A stretch of 50,433 nucleotides of DNA from positions 2,987,686-3,038,118 of the forward strand of contig BFEA01000083.1 in assembly GCA_003427395.1 (NCBI GenBank). Direction: 5' to 3'. The notes beneath the pieces were generated by a model that was not told where the DNA came from, did no database searches, and was given only the letters and a program-made list of their open reading frames with translations. Positions within the stretch are counted from its first letter, which is position 1. Each line of letters starts with the position of its first letter. The translations under genes and the position numbers were made by a program. Positions 11,388 through 22,796 of the stretch are shown piece after piece. This DNA is from Chara braunii (lineage: Eukaryota > Streptophyta > Charophyceae > Charales > Characeae).

Positions 11388-12799
11388 TCATGCTGGTGCC
11401 TTCCCCTTCAGTTTCTTCTCATAACCTGCCATGATCTGAGGAGCTCTCTTGACCAGTTCCTCCCTTGAAATCCATCGATCTTCTTTAGGATCGGTATGAT
11501 GCCCGAAATGTACTCTGTATTCCCTTGCAGGTTTTGGAGGTCTCCCCCTGCCGGGTGGCTTGGGAACAGGCTTGTCTTTGTGATCGAGGATGACATCGAC
11601 GTCCACGTGGCCATCCATGGTTGGGGGCAGCATAGATCTCCGTGATGGGAACTGTGTTGTCTCCGTGAAAGGTGCAAGCTTGGAGGCGTGAAAAACAGGG
11701 TATGTGGGTAGGTGACCAGGGATATGAATGACGTACAAGGGACCATCCAAATCATTCCCCACAATGTCTAAGACTTCCCAGGGTCCGAAATACTGAGGCA
11801 TTAGTTTCCTAGAGATTCCAAACTCCTGTCCCAACTCACTCGCCTTGACCCAGACACGCTCCCCTACCTGAAATGTGGACTGTCGGCGACGTTTGTTCTC
11901 GGAAGCAATCATAGCTTCCTGAGATTGCTTGATGTGTTCGACAGTCTGCTGTAACAATTTCTCATACTGGACACCAAATTCAATGGTTCCAGGAGTTGCA
12001 GCAGTTCGGTTTTCAGGCAGGCGGAAGTCTAGAGCAGATTTAGGCTTCCATCCCAGATGCAGTTGATTAGGACTGACGCCGGTGGTGCTGTGTACAGCAT
12101 TATTGTACAGGCTGGCGATGAGAGGTAGTTTCTCATCTGAGTCATCCTGGTTGGGCTTGATGTAATGACTCAGCAGATGCTGCACCACACTGTTCATCTG
12201 TTAAGCCTGCCCATTTGCATCGGGATGATTCTTAGAAGTCATCTGAAGCTGGCTGCCCATCTGTTCAGCGGCCTTCTTCCACATCTCGCTGGTAAACCAG
12301 ACATCTCTATCACTAACAATGATTTTCGGTAGTCCAAAGTCACGCACCCAGTTGTCCATGAACAACTTAATCACGTGCTCAGTCCTGGTGTCTCCGGCAT
12401 GGCAATTAGTCTAGCATATTTAGTAAACCTATCCACTATGACGAAGATGTGCCTCTTGCCATTCTTGCTGGTCACGAGAGAAACCATGAAGTCCATGGAG
12501 ATACTCTGCCCTGGCCCAGCAGGAATGGGTAGAGGCTTNAGTAACCCAAGCGGAGCTTGAGTCTGCGGCTTATCCCGCTCACAGACCTGACAGGTCTATA
12601 CGTACTTTTTTGCATCGTCCAGCATATTAGGCCACAAAAATCGTTGTACTGACTTAGCACTAGTCTTCTTGTAGCCGAAATGTCCCGTTGCGTCATGGCA
12701 CTCACCTAAAAATAAACTACGCAAAATTTCCCTAGATGGAACAACTAACCTTTTAAACCCTGCCTTTTCAAGAAAGAGTAACCCATCCACCATCACAAA
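11388..12799 (-). pseudogene. Gypsy integrase (zinc finger, catalytic core, GPY/F and chromodomain)
   Basis: Integrase joins element DNA to the host genome. The N-terminal HHCC finger is visible: E-C-H-D, then G-H-F-G, then C-Q-V-C, with a nonsense TAG just before the last Cys pair. The core has S-M-D-F (first Asp) and S-D-R-D (second Asp). A one-base shift near 12395-12410 breaks the frame between them. The third catalytic residue, expected after H-P-D-A-N-G-Q-A, is replaced by a TAA at 12201-12203. Downstream, 269 open codons hold the Y-F-G-P-W-E-V GPY/F motif and a chromodomain-like tail (V-D-V-I-L-D-H to W-I-S-R-E-E-L). The frame is dead. Confidence 0.9.
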
Positions 12800-13524
12800 C
12801 TAGTCAGAAGTGGCCTTGTCTTTGGCCTGCAGTTTGTTGATGACGTCCATCGTGACAGGATCTTCCTTGTAGTCTTCCCCCAAGGATCGAGTCACGTCCT
12901 CAGATAAGCTAAACTCATAAATCAACGCACCTAGGTAATCTGCCCTTCTAGACAATGCATCCGCAACCTTGTTGTACTCTCCCTTCACATAGTCTAGTTT
13001 GAAGTCATACTGATCTACAACTTCAATCCAGTGTTTGAGTGCATCGAAGAGAACTGGTTGGGTCTTGATCCACTTGAGGGTCTGATGGTCAGTTCTCAAG
13101 TAGAACCTTCCTAACACATAGTGCCTCCAGTGGATGAGTGCCTTGTGGAGAGCATAGAGTTCCCTCTCGTAGGTGGACTTCGCCAACTTCTTTAATGGCA
13201 ACTTCTTTGATGGCATCTTTTTGCTCATGTATTATACCGGTCTCAACTTTTTCTCTTCCTGCCGAGCAACACTGCGCCAATGCCGTATTGGCTTGCGTCA
13301 GTGGTTGCAACAAATGGCCTTTGCGGGCCGGGTACCATGAGAACCTCATGGTGTGTGAGAGCATGCTTGAAACGCTTGAAAGTTGCCTCACACTCGTCGG
13401 TTCAGTCCCATGGTGTGTCAAGTCGAGTTAGATCAGTCAAGGGAGATGTAATCGTACTATAATTATTTACGAAATTGCAGTAATATCCACACATTCCCAA
13501 GAATGATCTGACCTTAGTCACAGA
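12800..13524 (-). pseudogene. Gypsy RNase H region
   Basis: RNase H removes the RNA strand during reverse transcription. Catalytic landmarks are seen: T-T-D-A-S near 13305, Y-E-R-E-L-Y-A-L near 13163, L-R-T-D-H-Q-T-L near 13100 and A-D-A-L-S-R near 12955. The start of the region (V-R-S-F-L-G-M) follows a TAG at 13525-13527. A further in-frame TGA near 13408 replaces a position that is usually Trp, and a TAG near 12801 separates it from integrase. Confidence 0.88.
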
Positions 13525-14185
13525 CTAGGGTCGTGGCCAGTTCCTAATGCTAGCCACCTTCCCATCTTCGGGCCTAATCCCATCCGCAGATACTTCATGG
13601 CCCACGTACAAGATTCGAGTGCGACCGAACTCGCATTTTTCTACGTTTATCTTATACTGGCGCTGCCGAAGGAGTGAGAGTACCTTGTCTACATGCTGAG
13701 CATGCTCCTCGACAATCTTACTAAAGATAAGTATGTCGTCGAGGTACACGACAACGAACTTATCTAAATAGTCATGGAAGATCGTATTCATGCGTTGCTA
13801 GAATGTACCCGGCGCATTGCAAAGGCCAAAGGGCATCACCACAAACTCGTACAGACGGTACCTGGTCTGGAATGCAATTTTGTGCTTGTCCTCTGGTCTT
13901 ATGACAATCTGATGGTAGCCGGATTTTAAGTCTATCTCGGTATTGTACTTACACCCCTGCACCTTATCCAATACGTCGTCGATGCGTGGTAGAGGCTCTG
14001 CATATTTAACGGTGATGGCATTGAGGCCTCTATAATCAATGCACATCCTTAGTGTTCCCCCTTTCTTTGGAACAAATAAGACTAGTGAGCCAAAGGGGGA
14101 GGTGCTAGGTCGAATCCATCCCTTTTCTGTGAGCTCTTTCAGATTCCGCCAAAGTTCGTCAAACTCGATCGGAGCCATCCTATAG
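13525..14185 (-). pseudogene. Gypsy reverse transcriptase
   Basis: This copies element RNA into DNA. The fingers and palm read well: [11 protein letters not shown], then [10 protein letters not shown], then [10 protein letters not shown], then M-P-F-G-L-C-N-A-P, and the catalytic V-V-V-Y-L-D-D. A TAG at about 13795-13797 interrupts the frame where a Gln is usual, after P-G-T-F. The upstream edge (Y-R-M-A-P) is cut from the protease side by the block at 14186-16474. Confidence 0.92.
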
Positions 14186-14285
14186 ATTCTCCCTTTTGGT
14201 CAGGGTTGTCGAGCCCCGGCCACGGAACCCCGGCGGGAGTCCGAGGGTCCGGGATGGGGCACCCCCAACCTCTGCTCCGGACTCC

Positions 14286-14325
<40 letters not shown>

Positions 14326-16301
14326 AAAAAAAGGGGGGGGTGTGCAGCGAGAGCGCGCACCCCGTGGGCTAAACCCCAAAAATGGGTTTTTGTGCCCCAC
14401 CCCGAAGCCCCCCCCGGGGCCACACCCACCACTGGGGGGACCGAGGTAGCTGCGGGTGCGGGGTGCAGGGGTGCGGGGCCCGAGGCGGGGGCCGGGGGTG
14501 CGGGGCCTGGGCCTGGAACGGGGGTAGGCCACTGGGTCGGCGCGGGGGCGGGGATGGGCCCGGGGGCCCTCGTGGGGGTGGGGGTGCGCCCGGGGATCGG
14601 CGTAGGGGCGGCGGTCGACGCGGTAAAAAACAAAAACAAAAAAAAAAAAAAAAAAAAAAGAGGTGGGTGAANNNNNNNNNNNNNNNNGTCGGTTTGGGAG
14701 CTGGTCGTCCGAGCCCGTTCGTCTCCCGATCCTTGGCACGCAGCGTACTTCCGCCGGTATATCGCTCGCCCCCCCCTTTGTAATTTTTTTTATTTATTTT
14801 TTTCGTCGTCCGTACCTGCCCCGCTTTCCTGCCTCTGTGCGTGCCATCGGCTCCCCTCTCCTCTACTCTCGGGTCGCTCGACATTTATGCAGGGGCATGC
14901 GCGCGTTCTCTACTAACTGCTGTATCCGGGTGGTTGCCAAGAGGGCCAACAAGCACGCGCCTTCTTCCTCTGACAGTTACCAAGCCTTGTCGGAACGTGT
15001 TCACCTCCCCCCCCTTTTCATGATGCCTACTCATCGCTGATCACTTATCCCTTCGTTCCGCCAATCCTCCGCCACCCTTCTTCTCCTGCAGGATTCAGCC
15101 ACTCAGCCAGCCCCGCGCTGCCTAGCCTTCCAAATCCGATTAGAGCTCATCTCATTTCAGTTCGTCAGACGAGCGGGCCCTGATTTATTTTATTTTTTTT
15201 TCCCATCCCGTCCGTTCGTATCCACCTTGGTCATTCATTCCGGATCTTGGAGAGCGCCAACCTCGTCCCCTTTCTTCTCAAAACAGTTATCAAAAACCTC
15301 TTTCGGTGGTTTCTCCCTAGCCACCTGGATTTTCCCCCCCTTCGGGCTTCGCCTGAAACACCTGTCTTGCGTAGCTCCGCTGTCCTGGCCCACGGTGCGC
15401 GCCGCGCTATCACCCAGCCTAGGTTCGGCTTCCTGTTGCCAAGCCACCCCATCCCGTACCTTAAGCAAGGAGAAGGGCGTTTGGGTTTAAGTTGAAATCC
15501 CCCCCCCATATCGCAGGTGATCCGGTTTCCAATGCCAAACGGAAACCCAAGCTCCCAGTTGTTCTTCCGATCACAACGGGATCTTGCAAAGAGCCCCAAA
15601 TTGACCACTTCTGTTGGGTTGACCGCGCCGTCTCCGATTCCCGTTGTACTTCACCCTGAGCACGTCAGTCTGATAGTCCCCTCGCCTCGACCAGCGAGGA
15701 TCTCACTCTACAGCAATCGTCCATCTTGGCCTCATCACGCCCCCCCCTCCGTCTCTTGTTACTCAAGCCCTCCCCCTTGTAATGCGGGCGTCTCTCACCC
15801 TTAGCCCCGATCGCCCCCTTTGCGAATCCTGATTTCTCGCCCGCGTTCGGCTCCGCCTGCGACCTCCTTCGGACTCTTCCTTCGCCTGTCAAAGGATTAG
15901 TACGGCGAACTAAAAACTCCAAATTACGTCCAATCCCCACAGCCACAGGCAATCAAATCTCAAAACCATGCAAAAAATTAAGAAAACATACCCAATTTTA
16001 TTTTTTTTTTTGCAGTAAAACTGCACGCGGCGGGTAGACAGTTGCCCGACAACGGAGGCAGGAAGATAATGGCCTACTGCAGTCCAGAGGAAAGGGTGTG
16101 CCCGTTGATGTCATCCTATTCTTTCAGAACACGGTGTTAATGATGCGGGTCAACCTTTCAAGGTAGTACGACTTTGTTGTTGGCTTGGACTTATCGCAAG
16201 GCTCCTACGAGAGACAAGTACGCAAGTTGCTACGGGGGCAGGGTTGGGGGGGACGGGGGGTGGGGGGGGGGTTGGAAGGGGGGGGGGGGGGGGGGGGGGG
16301 G

Positions 16302-16354
<53 letters not shown>

Positions 16355-16474
16355 CGGGGGCGCGGGGTGCGGGCGCGGGTGTGTGGGCTGGGAGTGGGGG
16401 TGGCGTGGTTGGGGCAGGGGCAGGGGTCCGAGGGTGAAACCCCTACCCCGGCTTGGGCCCCGGGGATCCCCACG
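14186..16474. other. Foreign GC-homopolymer block with assembly gap inside gypsy pol
   Basis: The gypsy frame stops at 16475 after S-K-T-P-K-A-A-L and resumes at 14185 with Y-R-M-A-P, which are neighbours in intact elements. Between them lie a 37-C run (14287-14323), a run of 50 G (16305-16354), long proline/glycine low-complexity flanks, 16 undetermined bases (14672-14687) and about 1.3 kb of ordinary sequence (14760-16150). In that part I recognise no gene. No target duplication was found. It may be a real insertion, a misjoined contig or low-quality gap filling. Confidence 0.7.
14672..14687. other. Assembly gap
   Basis: Sixteen undetermined bases. Sequence on the two sides need not be contiguous in the genome. 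Confidence 0.99.
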
Positions 16475-17760
16475 TGACAACGCTGCTTTTGGTGTTTTGC
16501 TACCTGGTATGATCTCTACGACATGGACAATCTCCCTGTCTACAACTCTCGTAGGCTCCTCAAACAAATCAGGGTACTTAGCGACGATTTTCTCTATCTC
16601 TGGGGGTGTTTTAACGGCCTCCCCTTTTGTAGAGACATAGGCTAAGTACATACCTTCCTCTTGGTTTTGTTTATAATAGTTATAAAAGGCCGATGCGCAC
16701 AAACACTCGTAAGAGTCTATCAACCTACTAGCTTTACTTAGCTACTCTAACGGTCCTCCAATTAGGCAACTCGTGCTTCAACACTTTCTTGTCCCGGTCA
16801 AACTGGGGTTTGGCAACCTCGAGGTAGTACATGTCCAACAACATGTCGAAAGGCAAATCATCGCTCACCAGGAAAGATATCTTATGATTTAACTCTCCTC
16901 TTGGGTAGGAGAAAGTGATGACCACAACTTTAACGTAGTCCTCCACCATCATGCCCTCTTTGTTGGCCAAAGTAGATGCTACCGGTCTACTAAGGCGCTG
17001 CACCCGGTCCTTTAGGCCCAATCTCTCAACGCAGTCGCAACTTTTGAAGTTTCGTGTGGAGCCAATGTCTACGAAGGCGCCGCATTTGTGACCACCCACA
17101 CCAACTTCCACAACGAAATGCTCCGCTCTAGGACCTCTACTTAGTGCCACCGAGGACTCACGAGGGTCCTTTGCCAACCACTGAACTTGAAGGTCCTCTA
17201 AGGCTTCAGACACATCCAACGTGCAAAGTATAATTAGGTCTGGATGCGTCTGCAAGGTGACTGAGGAGTCAATAGCTTCGGACAGCTCTTGAAGCGGGGA
17301 GGGTACATCACCAGCTTCAACGAGAGTAGAAGCAGCTACAACTTCTACCGACCCTAAGTGTTTCCCGAACTGGAGCTCGTAGAGGCCCCAAACTGAGAAG
17401 AAGGAAACTCACCCTTAGGAGGGATTTTTTGCGAGACCTTCGGGTTCTTGCACTTAAAACTGTTGGTAGCCATATTTGTCGCAGTTTATGCAAGCACCGC
17501 GGGACCAACGGCCCCGCCACACTGCCTGATTCAAACCAGCCCTCACCCAAGCAGATATTTTGTTTGGGCTTGCCCCTGATTCCTCTGTTGACCGCCCTTG
17601 CCGTAGCCACCTGCCTTAGTCTTGACTATGGCAGTGAGGTTGCTACCCTCAGCACTCTCCTCGCCGTTTAACTCCAACCTCTCCACAAGCTCAGAAACAT
17701 CATCGATCTCAGTTTGATTCCCATCGAAATCAACCAACATCAATCAACTACCCATCTTCT
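16475..17760 (-). pseudogene. Gypsy nucleocapsid-protease region
   Basis: The aspartic protease cuts the polyprotein. The fold is recognisable from V-G-G-H-K-C-G-A-F-V-D through S-T-R-N-F, and L-V-S-D-D-L-P-F-D-M-L-L-D further on. The active-site triad reads D-I-G instead of the usual D-S/T-G, so the protease is probably inactive. Between 17256 and 17760 a basic, Gly/Gln-rich stretch stands where the nucleocapsid is expected, but its zinc knuckle is not readable in one frame. The linker to reverse transcriptase (K-Y-P-D-L-F, I-I-P-G-S-K-T-P) is clear at 16475-16620. Confidence 0.82.
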
Positions 17761-19491
17761 TCCATCCTTGTGGAGTCTACTTCTTTCTTCCATCCGTAGG
17801 GGGGGGTTGAGCACCACAGGCGTAGCTTCTAAATCTAAGGCCTTCGTACTGAACGTTTCAATCGTCTAATACTCTAAACGAGCCTCGCTAGCTAAGAGGT
17901 TATCGATTTCTGTGGGAAGACATCTCAAGAACATGGTCAATAAGACTTGTGGATTATTCTCCACTCCTGGGACGACAATCAACCGCTCTACGGTTGTGGT
18001 CAGCTCTCTCATGGACTTGTACTTCCTGGAGTCAAGTTTCAATAGCCCATCAGTGGCAATTTGCGCCTGCTGAGGGTTGTGTCATCGAGCCTCCACTAAA
18101 TCCATAAAGCTTTCGAGGGTATGGGCCTTGGCCCACTCACCCATGTTTCTGCCGAACCCTTTCAAAGCCACTAATCCATTTAGCCAGCGAGTTGCTAAGC
18201 CCTCTAAGTAGGATGCGGCAGTAATCACCTCCTCCTCTACCAGCGTCCTCTTTGCCCTGACCCAGACTGGAACCGTTCTCAACCAAGTGTCGAGTGCCTC
18301 GTCCTTCTTATCTCCTGAGAAGGTTGGAGGTGGTTTTAGAAGGGTCTTGGGGTACCAAGGTTGTTGCTGTCCCACTGGTGAGACAGGTAGCGGTTGTGGT
18401 GTAGCTCCAACCGCTGGACCAGAAGATGAAGAAGCACAATCTGTGACATGGCTCCTGCTGATGTACCACTTGGTGATGGTCCGGACTGGGTGGCGTAGGG
18501 GCCTGTCATCGCTGAGAATGGCGGCGATGGCAAAACTGCTGGCCTGATTCTTAGCCTATGCATGGCATTCAGGATCTGGTCCAAGGTGTCCTGGATTGTA
18601 TTTAGTTTGCTTTCCATGTATGGCTGCATGGACAGGATGCTCGCCTTTAAAATCTTTTCAGTATTACTAAGGGTCAAGTCATCCACCCGCTGGACCAGAA
18701 GATGAAGAAGCAACAGTCTATGACATGGCTCCTTCTGATGTACCACTTGGTGATGGTCCGAACTGAGCGGCATAAGGGCCTGTCATCGCTGAGAATGGCA
18801 GCGATGGCAAAACTGTTGGCCTGATTCCTGGCCTATGCATGGCATTCAAGATCTGGTCCAAGGTGTCCTGGATTGTATCCAGTTTGTTGTCCATGTATGC
18901 TTGCATGGATAGGATGCTCGCCTTAATTTTTTTTTCAGTATTACTAAGGGTCGAGTCATCTCACCCCTCTAGTGCAACTTTGTCCGCCTCCCTACCCTCT
19001 AGTCTAACATTCCTGTCTCTAGTGTCTTTTTCTCTTTTAGTAGCCTGTTTAAGTTCCTCCTCTAGCCTCAAGCGAATCCTTTCTACCTGCTGGAGCTCCA
19101 TCTGCTCCCGGGTGCGTGGAGGCGGCGAGCTGAACTGCGAACCCGCCATTTGACCAGTGCCAGCTCCTGAAGTACTGGAGATGGACTGAGAACTGGTCAC
19201 GTTGAGTGGCATGCCCAAACTCTAACCAGTAGAGTTTGCAGCAGACGTGGCTGAAGAGGTAGCCATTGCTATTGGGCTAGCTGCTGCTGCTGCCAACGCC
19301 CGTTCAGCCGCTGCTGCTGCCTCTCTCACAGTCACTAGATTACGGGCCCTTACTTCGGCCCTAAGTCTTCTCTCATCTCCTGGTAGTAGACTCTGGAACA
19401 CTACCGGTATCCTACTGGTCCCCTGTCATGTCTGCCTCCTATTGTCAGACGCTGTCTGTTTCCTATCTTCACCACCCTCAGATTCACTCAT
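17761..19491 (-). pseudogene. Gypsy gag (capsid) region
   Basis: Gag forms the virus-like particle. The likely start ATG is at 19491 (M-S-E-S-E-G-G-E). An alanine-rich and then a charged coiled-coil part (R-E-Q-M-E-L-Q-Q, E-E-E-L-K-Q-A-T) follow. The capsid core at about 17860-18375 has P-P-T-F-S-G-D-K, L-D-T-W-L and A-S-Y-L-E-G-L-A-T-R-W. Nonsense codons near 19424, 19221, 18960 and 18082 break the frame. A 276-bp segment is duplicated in tandem (18411-18686 and 18687-18962). Confidence 0.85.
18411..18962 (-). repeat. 276-bp tandem duplication within gag
   Basis: The two halves, starting at 18411 and 18687 with CCGCTGGACCAGAAGATGAA, remain closely similar to their ends. Both encode a T-I-Q-D-T-L-D-Q-I-L-N-A-M-H repeat. 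Differences include small indels that put the copies in different frames. Confidence 0.88.
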
Positions 19492-21385
19492 GGGCTAGGC
19501 AGACGCTGTATGCACTAATATCCTCTTTGGGACCTACCGCAGCATGCGTCTGACCGGTTCTATAAATATAAATAAAATAACAATGTCCAGCGAGTTACCT
19601 AGACTACCGGTCAAGCGACATCAACAGCACCTACACGGACGGTACACATGTAGTCTACTTCTATCCTAATTAGTTCTGCACAGAAGCTTTGAGAAGAACT
19701 GACTATGGTAGATTATAGTCCTACGCTAGGCTGTCTGTTAGGTGTTAGCAGTCTATCAACCAACTAATCAAGATAAAAATAAACTTCAGTGAGCAGATGT
19801 ATGCATCCCCTTCCCCTGTATCCAACGTACCTGTGAGCATCATCAAGCTGCGGTGTCTAAGGTGTGCAATCACGGCCCACCCCTGTCACCAAGGTGTATG
19901 CTTATAACCAGCCTGCCCTTTGTTTACCCTCGTATGCAACGAGCCTTACGTCTGACTGATATGGCTAATCAAGAGGCAATTTAAAAACAGCCCCCGAGAG
20001 TCCTCAGGAATTATTTAGCGTCGCAATCAGGATGACGATCACAGCCAGTAGACAGATCAGACCCCAACCAGAAATATTTATAGGCGGTCTGCGAACGTCT
20101 GTTCCAAAAATATTTATAGAAGGCCTTGGAGCGTCTGCATTAGGACTGGTCAGTCCGCACACCCCTTCTATCAGCGCAGCAAAGAGCCTCAATGGACAAA
20201 GCAGCAAGGCCTGCGTGGGTTGGGATGGTGACCATGACCTGTGCTTCGACCAGGGCCCTTCAGAGGCACCGCCCTCTCCTGCCAGATGCGCCACCAGGAA
20301 GAATGTCGTCTCTCAAGATAGAGCGCACACGACTCCTCACCAAAGAGACGACACTCAAGTTGGACTCACTTCCTCACGGTAAGAAGAGAATTAGAGGGTA
20401 GATAAGGAATGGGAACAACGTACCTCGAGATAGCTGCCCCCAACCATAGATTTCTCACCAATTGGACCGACGTGCATTTCGATGACCTGTGTCGACCGGT
20501 AGAAGGGATCTGCCGGCACGCGAAACCAGCTCTAGTTCCGCCCCGTGTCTGTCACCCACGAGACAACTGTTTTCCGGCTCCTGCAACCTGCAAATGTCAA
20601 GGTTAATATAGACAAACCAAAATGAAGAGCTGAGCAACGCCGAGATATGTGTGATAACCCGTCCAAACACGGACTGAAACACACAGCTGATTTCTGAGTT
20701 TTGCTCATAGACTGAATGCCCTACTGAGTTCCCCGCCTGCTAAGTCTGTGTGTGTGTGTGCTTGCTGAACTGCATCTGTCTGAGTGTTGGTTGGCTTGCG
20801 TGTGTGACCATGCCTGTCTGAGCGCTGGTTGGTACGAGTGTGTGTGTGTGTGGCCCGCCAGGGCACTTGTTCATTCGTTGGGCCCTCAGGGTCGGTACTT
20901 ACCTGTGGCCGTGGCTTCGAAGGGTTGCAGCAGGGAAAAAGCACTCAAGTAGCGGGTAGGCCGGTACCGCACACGGCAGGGGGTAAATATGTAGGTACCG
21001 GAGGCGGAGCTGAAGAAGACAAAAGTGGCATTTTTAGAGGCCGGTAGTGTAGGCTAGGTCTAGCGGGTACCAGTCTGAGTCTAGGGCCTGTAGGGGCAAT
21101 ATCAGAGTCTGCAATGATGTTCCCTCCAAAAGGAGGAAGAGGGACCGGTTGCTTGGGAAGGCCAGCGGCCAGGAAGTCACCGCCCAAGAGGCAAAGCAGA
21201 CCACTATATCTTCCGGCCGGGCGGAAGACCCGGCCTCTTTTTCCGAGTGCAAGTTTGGCGACACACCGGGCGGAAGACCCGGCCTCTTTTTCGCCTTTTC
21301 TTTTCTTTTGGTATTCCCAAACCTGTGCCAAACCTCCAAGCGCATCTCCCGGCACGCTCAAAATTGAGAAAAAAAGGCTGGGCAA
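19492..21385. other. Right flank of the gypsy element, no gene recognised
   Basis: This should contain the leader, primer-binding site and 5' LTR of the gypsy element. I found neither a copy of the 3' LTR start nor a primer site such as one for initiator tRNA. An imperfect repeat of about 44 bases with AATATTTATAG lies at 20060-20145. Short GT-rich runs lie near 20747 and 20840. The open frames have no known domain. Confidence 0.4.
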
Positions 21386-21401
21386 GGTACTGGCGGTTTA
21401 A
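21386..21401. repeat. Orphan right end of a TTAA-bounded element
   Basis: GGTACTGGCGGT followed by TTAA matches the right ends at 28876 and 41784. No left partner (TTAA-ACCACC) was found upstream, so this is probably a truncated or solo end. Confidence 0.45.
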
Positions 21402-21554
21402 GTGGCCCATTGAGAAGCCCAATACTTTGAGTGGCGGACTGATATACCTGCCCTCCACAAAAAACACGTCGAAGAAATCAACAGAAACAAAAAAAGGAGG
21501 GCGGCCATATTGCTTCACCTGGGAAGCATCCTGTACCAACCGGTACCTTTTCCA

Positions 21555-21686
21555 ACGAACAGCCTCGATTGCAGGCCGATCACCACCACACACGGCCCAT
21601 ATCTCAGGCCAATGAGAAAAGTTTCTCATCAGCCTGAGATCTGTGTCGTCCGCGGCGGTGATCGGCCTGCAATCCCGGCCGTTCCT
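21555..21686. repeat. Foldback with zero-length loop
   Basis: The 53 bases at 21567-21619 are the inverse of 21622-21674, separated by two bases. Outer (18 bp) and inner (about 20 bp) parts of the arms match well, with a diverged middle. Weaker pairing extends outwards to about 21555 and 21686. It sits immediately before the first copy of the dispersed repeat. Confidence 0.7.
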
Positions 21687-21687
21687 T

Positions 21688-22597
21688 ATGCGAGGCTCAA
21701 GGCCTCGATCTGCCCTAGTGGGCCCTATTTTCTGTACGGTCGGCTGCCCTAAGTGAAGGCAGGCTCGACCCAGGGCCTACAGGCCTAATTTTGGGGTCAT
21801 CATGCAACTGGGTAAATTCAGGCAGTTGTGCAGCGCCAGTTGGTTCACAGCGCCCAGGCCCAGGCTGCCTCTTTCGAATGTAACTGAGGCAGGCCCTGGG
21901 CCAGATTCGCAACATGGACCGAACACAGGCCGCGAGCAGTTGGACACAGGCAACCACCACAGGCCCAGGGCCTGTTTCGTTTGGACTGGGGCTCAGCCTC
22001 TATGGGCCTACCGGAAGCTTCTGGGCAGGGGCCCAGCGCAGCCAGGCTGCACGCAAGCAGGCAGGCCACTTCCATTTAGAAAGATGCCTGCCCACGCATT
22101 CGGGATTCGGGCACTGGCTGCATGCTGCGCAAGCGTTGTTGCGCTAACGCTGGCCAGCGCTCACACGCTCATGAGCGAGCTGGAAGGAGCAGGCAGCCAG
22201 AGCCGAGCTGCGCTGCTGTGTGCTGGATGGGGCACATGGTGGTTCTTGGGTGAATGTGGCATCTGTGAGTTGGGGATCGAGGTTGTGAGTGATACAAGAG
22301 ACATACCTGGTGCTTGAGGTGAGCGGCATTGGCCGAGATCTGCTCGTACTTCGGGGAGCTGATGATTTCAACAGCGGCATTGTAGATTAGGCTAGATAGG
22401 ATCTGCCATTTGTAGTCTGGGCGCCGAGCGCCGAATAGGATATCGACATTGGTTCTTTGTTGATGATGATGAGACTATTCCAGCATTGTCAATTATGAGC
22501 TTTTGCTGTGCTCTTATTTGGTGGAACCTCTGATCCAATTCTGCTATTGGTTCGAGGTCACGACTATCTGGTCTGATGTGCATGATGCTGTTTAGTC
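21688..22597 (+). repeat. Dispersed repeat, copy A
   Basis: It begins in a TGCGAGGCTCAAGGCCT block and runs to the GATGCTGTTTA block. It is nearly identical by eye to copy B (22797) over long stretches and closely similar to copy C (25985). Parallel open frames appear in all copies, but they have stops and indels and no known domain, so I do not call genes. Compared with B and C the last part (TGATTTCTGAAGTTCGCT) is missing. Confidence 0.85.
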
Positions 22598-22793
22598 TCG
22601 TCATCATCAACAAAGAACCAATGTCGAAATCCCATCTGGCGCTCAGCACCCAGACTACAGATGGCAGATCCTATCTAGCCTAAGCTACAATGCCACTGAT
22701 GATGTCAACAGCTCCCCGAAGTACGAGCAGATCTCGGCCAATGCAGTTCGCCTCAAACACTAGGTATGTCTCTCGTATCACTCACAACCTCAA
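22280..22793. repeat. Inverted repeat between copies A and B
   Basis: About 197 bases at 22280-22476 return as reverse complement at 22598-22793, around a 121-bp spacer. The right arm looks like the tail of a fourth, inverted copy cut off by the start of copy B. The pair could fold into a long stem. Confidence 0.85.
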
Positions 22794-22796
22794 TCT

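Larger units (their letters stand above)
11348..19491 (-). mobile_element. Decayed Ty3/gypsy LTR retrotransposon
   Basis: Gag, protease, reverse transcriptase, RNase H and integrase are found in this order on the minus strand. Integrase after RNase H places it in Ty3/gypsy, and the C-terminal chromodomain-like part suggests a chromovirus. The coding region carries several in-frame nonsense codons, at least one frameshift, a 276-bp duplication in gag and a foreign block at 14186-16474. It cannot be autonomous. A single undetermined base sits at 12539. Confidence 0.92.

Noticed and set aside
14139-14884. Proline- and glycine-rich frames up to 179 codons
   Set aside because: They derive from C and G homopolymers and GC-rich low complexity around an assembly gap.
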